18,588 bases of DNA from Gammaproteobacteria bacterium UBA7376 (lineage in GTDB: Bacteria; Pseudomonadota; Gammaproteobacteria; Pseudomonadales; Azotimanducaceae). Location of the stretch: positions 92,354 through 110,941 of the forward strand of contig DKNY01000015.1 in the NCBI GenBank assembly GCA_002470275.1, in the 5' to 3' direction. Of this stretch, positions 15,880 through 18,588 are shown piece by piece. Made by a program: the position numbers and the translations under genes. Each line of letters begins with the position of its first letter. Position 1 is the stretch's first letter. The notes beneath the pieces are model-generated. The model was given only the letters and a program-made list of their open reading frames with translations, ran no database searches and was not told the origin of the DNA.

Positions 15880-16614
15880 TTATTGGATGCGTCCGAATGG
15901 GTGTTCGTTGGCGAGCTTGCGCATTCTTGGTAAGCGATTCGCCAGTTTCAAGCGTCGTGTTTGAACGCCACTATGCAAGCGGGTTAGAACGGCTCTATGA
16001 GCAAAGACCCACGCTCGTATAAACCCGAGATAAAAAACGCCTGAGATGACTCTGGATTCGTGAGAAAACTGCGCGTCTAGAACCGCTGCGACAAGGCTGC
16101 CGAGACCTAACAAAGACAATAGAATGACCCGCCACTTGACGCCAAAGCGCCAGAGGACGGGCAAAATCAGAGGGAAGAGAATATAAAACTGCTCTTCGAC
16201 GGCGAGGCTCCAGGTATGGAGCAGCGGCTTGAGTTCCGCTCCAGTATCGAAGTATCCACTTTGTTGCCAGAGCAAAATATTAGAGGTAAGCGTTGCTGCG
16301 CCGGCCAGGCTTTCGCCGAAGCGCTTTAAATCATTTGGGATTAGCCATAACCAAGCGAACGGCGCACAGCAGGCCATTACGAGGAACAGGGCGGGCAGAA
16401 AACGTCTCGCGCGTGGTTCGTAAAGGTGGCGTAGGCGAAAAGCGCCCGCCGCCATTTCGGAGATGATGACGCCGGTGATTAAACAGCCGCTGATGACGAA
16501 AAAAACGTCGACGCCAACGAAACCGCCGCTGAACCAGTCAAATCCAGCATGGAAGAGCATCACCGGTAGCACGGCTAGGGCCCTCAGACCATCAACCTCC
16601 GGCCTGTAGGTCAT
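15880..16614 (-). pseudogene. Truncated acyltransferase-3 (OafA/YrhL-like) gene
   Basis: The N-terminal half of a membrane acyltransferase that would O-acetylate a surface polysaccharide. The family's start is intact: YRPEVDGLRALAVLPVMLFHAGF with the R-x10-H motif (R11, H22), then GGFVGVDVFFVISGCLI, FLPALFLVM and LHTWSLAVEEQFYILFPLIL. Full-length members have about 10 transmembrane helices and over 340 residues, often followed by an SGNH domain. This frame stops at 244. After FYLGFIRAW the sequence departs from the usual RAWELLIGALL and turns into a hydrophilic tail (GVQTRRLKLANRLPRMRKLAN), which suggests a frameshift plus loss of the 3' half. Only 64 bases separate it from the convergent selenoprotein gene. 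A functional short form cannot be excluded. Confidence 0.65.
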
Positions 16615-16723
16615 CGTTTAGCTTCTTTTTATATTTCTCCTCTCATTTTGACTCGCGGCTAGCCCAGCCGAAACCCCAATGACGGCGCACAAGCCCCGCC
16701 CTAGGCCCGGGCTGCGCGGTGTT

Positions 16724-16744
16724 TGGTTTAGCCTCAATAAACCA
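16724..16744. repeat. Inverted repeat between acyltransferase and methyltransferase
   Basis: TGGTTTA-GCCTCAA-TAAACCA forms a perfect 7-bp stem with a 7-base loop. It lies downstream of the minus-strand methyltransferase and upstream of the truncated acyltransferase. No T-run follows on either strand, so it is at best a weak or Rho-assisted terminator. The surrounding gap (16615-16836) shows no gene. Confidence 0.35.
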
Positions 16745-16836
16745 GCGGCTCAAGAATCCGTCTCAATGCGTGGCAGACCTTCTAAACCACCGAGTTAAAG
16801 GGAGAAACAACGGAGGAGAGGAGCTATTGCTGAGGT

Positions 16837-17805
16837 CTAGCAAATCATTTCAACAACAACAGCGTATGGCCCGGCCTTATTGTTGGCACCCAAAAAGTGC
16901 GCCTCACCTTCCTGCATGGAATGTGATTCAACAAAGTTCGAGAGCACCTGCCGCCAGTTGTTGGTGAAAGGCAGGCTAAAGTCTAATGTTTCATTCGTCA
17001 TTTCCAGCACCTTCTGATTGGCGTGAGCTTTGCCCAACGTTTGAATCAGACGGTCAGCATAAAGATCGGCAATCAGCACGCTGGTCGGCGCAGCACGCTG
17101 TTTAACCATCGCCAACGTTGCGGCGACCTGCTCAGCGGAAAGGTAAAGCGACACCCCCTCCCAAAGAAACAGCGTTTTGCGCGACGGGTCAAAACCAGCT
17201 TGTTCAAGTTTGCTGAGGAAATTGTCGATGCCGAAGTCAACGGGGACGAAGTTGACGTGCTCGCAGCGGATGTTGGCAGCTTCGATCATGGCGCGTTTGT
17301 GGTTCTGAACGGCGGCTTGGTCAACTTCGTAGAAGGTCACGCCGCTACGGGCCAGTTCGCCGTATGCGCGGGTATCGTATCCAGCGCCCATCAAGACAAA
17401 TTGGTCCACGTGGTCTATCGCGCGAGCAATGATGGAATCAAAGTGCACCGTCCGTGCAGCCACCAAGTCAGCGATGTTTTCATCGCCTGGTGTCGGTATT
17501 CGTGGATAGAGGAGGGCCTGGCCCGCGATACGCGACTGCAGCCACAGCGGCCACAGCACGAACCAAAGCCCGAGTTTCGACGTATTCGGCAGGACGGACA
17601 TCAGGGCATCAGTGGCAGCGTCCCGGCGCAGCCCGAACGCGTGCATAGTCCAGCGTCCGTTGATGATCTCAATGGCGGTTTGGGAAATACCAAGGCGCTT
17701 GCTGACGATTATTTGCCGATAGGCCGTCAGCAAAACACCGAATATCGCCAGCGGAATAAAGACAATCTGCAACGGTATGAAAATAGCGTAACTGAGGTGT
17801 TTCAT
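16837..17805 (-). CDS. SAM-dependent methyltransferase, LCM family (TIGR00027-like)
   Basis: A 322-residue class I methyltransferase of the leucine carboxyl methyltransferase-like superfamily. The SAM-binding core is FVLMGAGYDTRAYGEL (about residues 135-150), followed by TFYEVDQAAVQNHKR, where the acidic residue should bind the SAM ribose. Later come FVPVDF and the family motif LFLWEGVSLYLSAEQVAATL. Unlike most relatives, the N-terminus is strongly hydrophobic (about 7-29), with a second hydrophobic stretch near 78-95, so it may be membrane-anchored. The substrate is unknown; such proteins methylate carboxyl or hydroxyl groups of small molecules. ATG start; the upstream ribosome-binding site (GGCGGA) is modest. 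No functional link to the neighbours is evident. Confidence 0.85.
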   Translation of the reverse strand: MKHLSYAIFIPLQIVFIPLAIFGVLLTAYRQIIVSKRLGISQTAIEIINGRWTMHAFGLRRDAATDALMSVLPNTSKLGLWFVLWPLWLQSRIAGQALLYPRIPTPGDENIADLVAARTVHFDSIIARAIDHVDQFVLMGAGYDTRAYGELARSGVTFYEVDQAAVQNHKRAMIEAANIRCEHVNFVPVDFGIDNFLSKLEQAGFDPSRKTLFLWEGVSLYLSAEQVAATLAMVKQRAAPTSVLIADLYADRLIQTLGKAHANQKVLEMTNETLDFSLPFTNNWRQVLSNFVESHSMQEGEAHFLGANNKAGPYAVVVEMIC

Positions 17806-17841
17806 GGAATTCCGCCAAACTTTTGAACCTCAGCATATCAT

Positions 17842-18033
17842 CGAGCGCGCTTGCTGGGTGCTTGGGTCAGGGCCTGCGAGGCGGTGATTAACGGCACCCA
17901 TGCAAACCATGAGCGGCAGCGGTGGAGTAATCGGCATCGACCCAGCAGGAGAGATTGTGTATTCCTTCAATACCCCCGGCATGGATCGCGCCAGTATTGA
18001 TACAAACGACCAACTCGGCGTACGGATATTTCC
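17842..18033 (+). pseudogene. C-terminal remnant of an isoaspartyl peptidase/asparaginase
   Basis: From 17909 the plus strand encodes MSGSGGVIGIDPAGEIVYSF and then NTPGMDRASIDTNDQLGVRI, ending at a TAG (18031-18033). This resembles the extreme C-terminus of Ntn-type isoaspartyl peptidases (a GGVIA-D-x-G-x-I, PFNTEGM-R-G pattern). The probable preceding part, ALLGAWVRACEAVINGTHA, lies just upstream in another frame, implying a frameshift near 17905. The rest of the gene, including the catalytic Thr, is absent because the methyltransferase start is immediately to the left. It is a broken gene fragment. Confidence 0.5.
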
Positions 18034-18588
18034 TGAGCAGTAGTGTTATTGGCCTAGTTGACCGCAGGGCAGGGTACGCGGAAAAGCAGGGCGTGCTGCT
18101 TTTATGCAGCGAGTTTCTGCGCAGCAACCTTATTTCTGTGAATACCTGCTTATTTGGCAGCAACGCCAAAGCCCTGTGGGCTATGCACCAGGCTGATTAA
18201 AGCTGAGGTGCGCCCCGTTGTTGCCGCGTCGGGCACCGATTTGAAGTCGCCTACCGTTGTCCTCCTGTCCAGCCCGGCATCCTTGCCGTTGTCCGCCGCT
18301 AACCCACGAATAGTGACCGTTTGTCGACATGTCGTTTTTTTTCTGTGCTACAGGTTCAGAAAAGGTGTGATAGGCGGTGCTTTAGGAACAACGCTGAGAA
18401 AGGACGATGTCTAGAAAACGTTGGAGCAGTGACAAAAAGCGCAGTGATACAGGCTCAGCACGAAACGTCAGGTGTCTGCAGTGAAGTATCGCGGCCCCGT
18501 CTGTTCAGAGGGCTGGCCGCGAAACGAACTGAATCGGCGCTGGCACCTCAGGGCTTATTGCGGCCGCTAAGGGCTCGTCTGAAGTGGA
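18034..18588. other. Right-end region with no supported gene
   Basis: About 555 bases without a recognisable protein. Short open frames on both strands are not convincing. One 25-codon frame begins at an ATG at 18407 behind AAAGGA and encodes a basic peptide starting MSRKRWSSDKKR; it may be the degraded start of a lost gene. A palindrome, CGACATGTCG, followed by eight T lies near 18325-18342 but leaves no room for a proper loop. The region looks like eroding accessory DNA. Confidence 0.5.

Noticed and set aside
17023..17826. A 267-codon open frame on the plus strand
   Set aside because: It is antisense to the methyltransferase with its clear SAM motif and has no recognisable domain.
18407..18484. 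A 25-codon gene beginning MSRKRWSSDKKR
   Set aside because: It has a ribosome-binding site but is very short, and no family or continuation is visible.

Overview
The window looks like chromosomal DNA of a gammaproteobacterium, probably environmental or marine. The evidence is the order recA-recX-alaS-lysC, the protein sequences, and a fairly high GC content. No species can be named from what is visible.

Layout. Positions 1-158 hold short tandem repeats and a possible terminator. Positions 186-5789 are a housekeeping block on the plus strand: recA, recX, alaS and lysC. lysC overlaps alaS by one base and carries an internal start for its beta subunit. A membrane class III adenylate cyclase (minus strand) follows. 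Next come a prepilin peptidase translated directly behind a CueR-type copper regulator (minus strand), and a divergent copper-type promoter that drives a DUF4396 membrane protein and a DUF411 metal-binding protein (plus strand).

Positions 10580-15815 are the most unusual part. On the minus strand lie a GcvT/DmdA-like folate-dependent methyltransferase, a methylenetetrahydrofolate reductase 4 bases behind it, and a beta-propeller glycosidase-like protein. On the plus strand, divergent from the methyltransferase, is a gene of the glycine/sarcosine/betaine/D-proline reductase selenoprotein B family (PrdB/GrdB-like). It is interrupted by one in-frame TGA at codon 156. The TGA sits exactly at the expected redox-active position (U-x-x-C), and a 5-bp hairpin with a G in its loop follows. 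I read it as a selenocysteine codon with a bacterial SECIS element, giving one 390-residue selenoprotein rather than two broken genes. With the methyltransferase and the reductase it may form a pathway that handles a methylated amine, amino acid or sulfonium compound. That pathway idea is inference.

The right end (15816-18588) looks like eroding accessory DNA: a truncated acyltransferase-3 gene, an intact LCM-family SAM methyltransferase, and a frameshifted C-terminal remnant of an isoaspartyl peptidase, followed by about 550 bases with no gene I can support. No tRNA, rRNA, CRISPR array or insertion sequence was recognised. The selenocysteine machinery (selA, selB, selC, selD) is not in the window and would have to be elsewhere in the genome.
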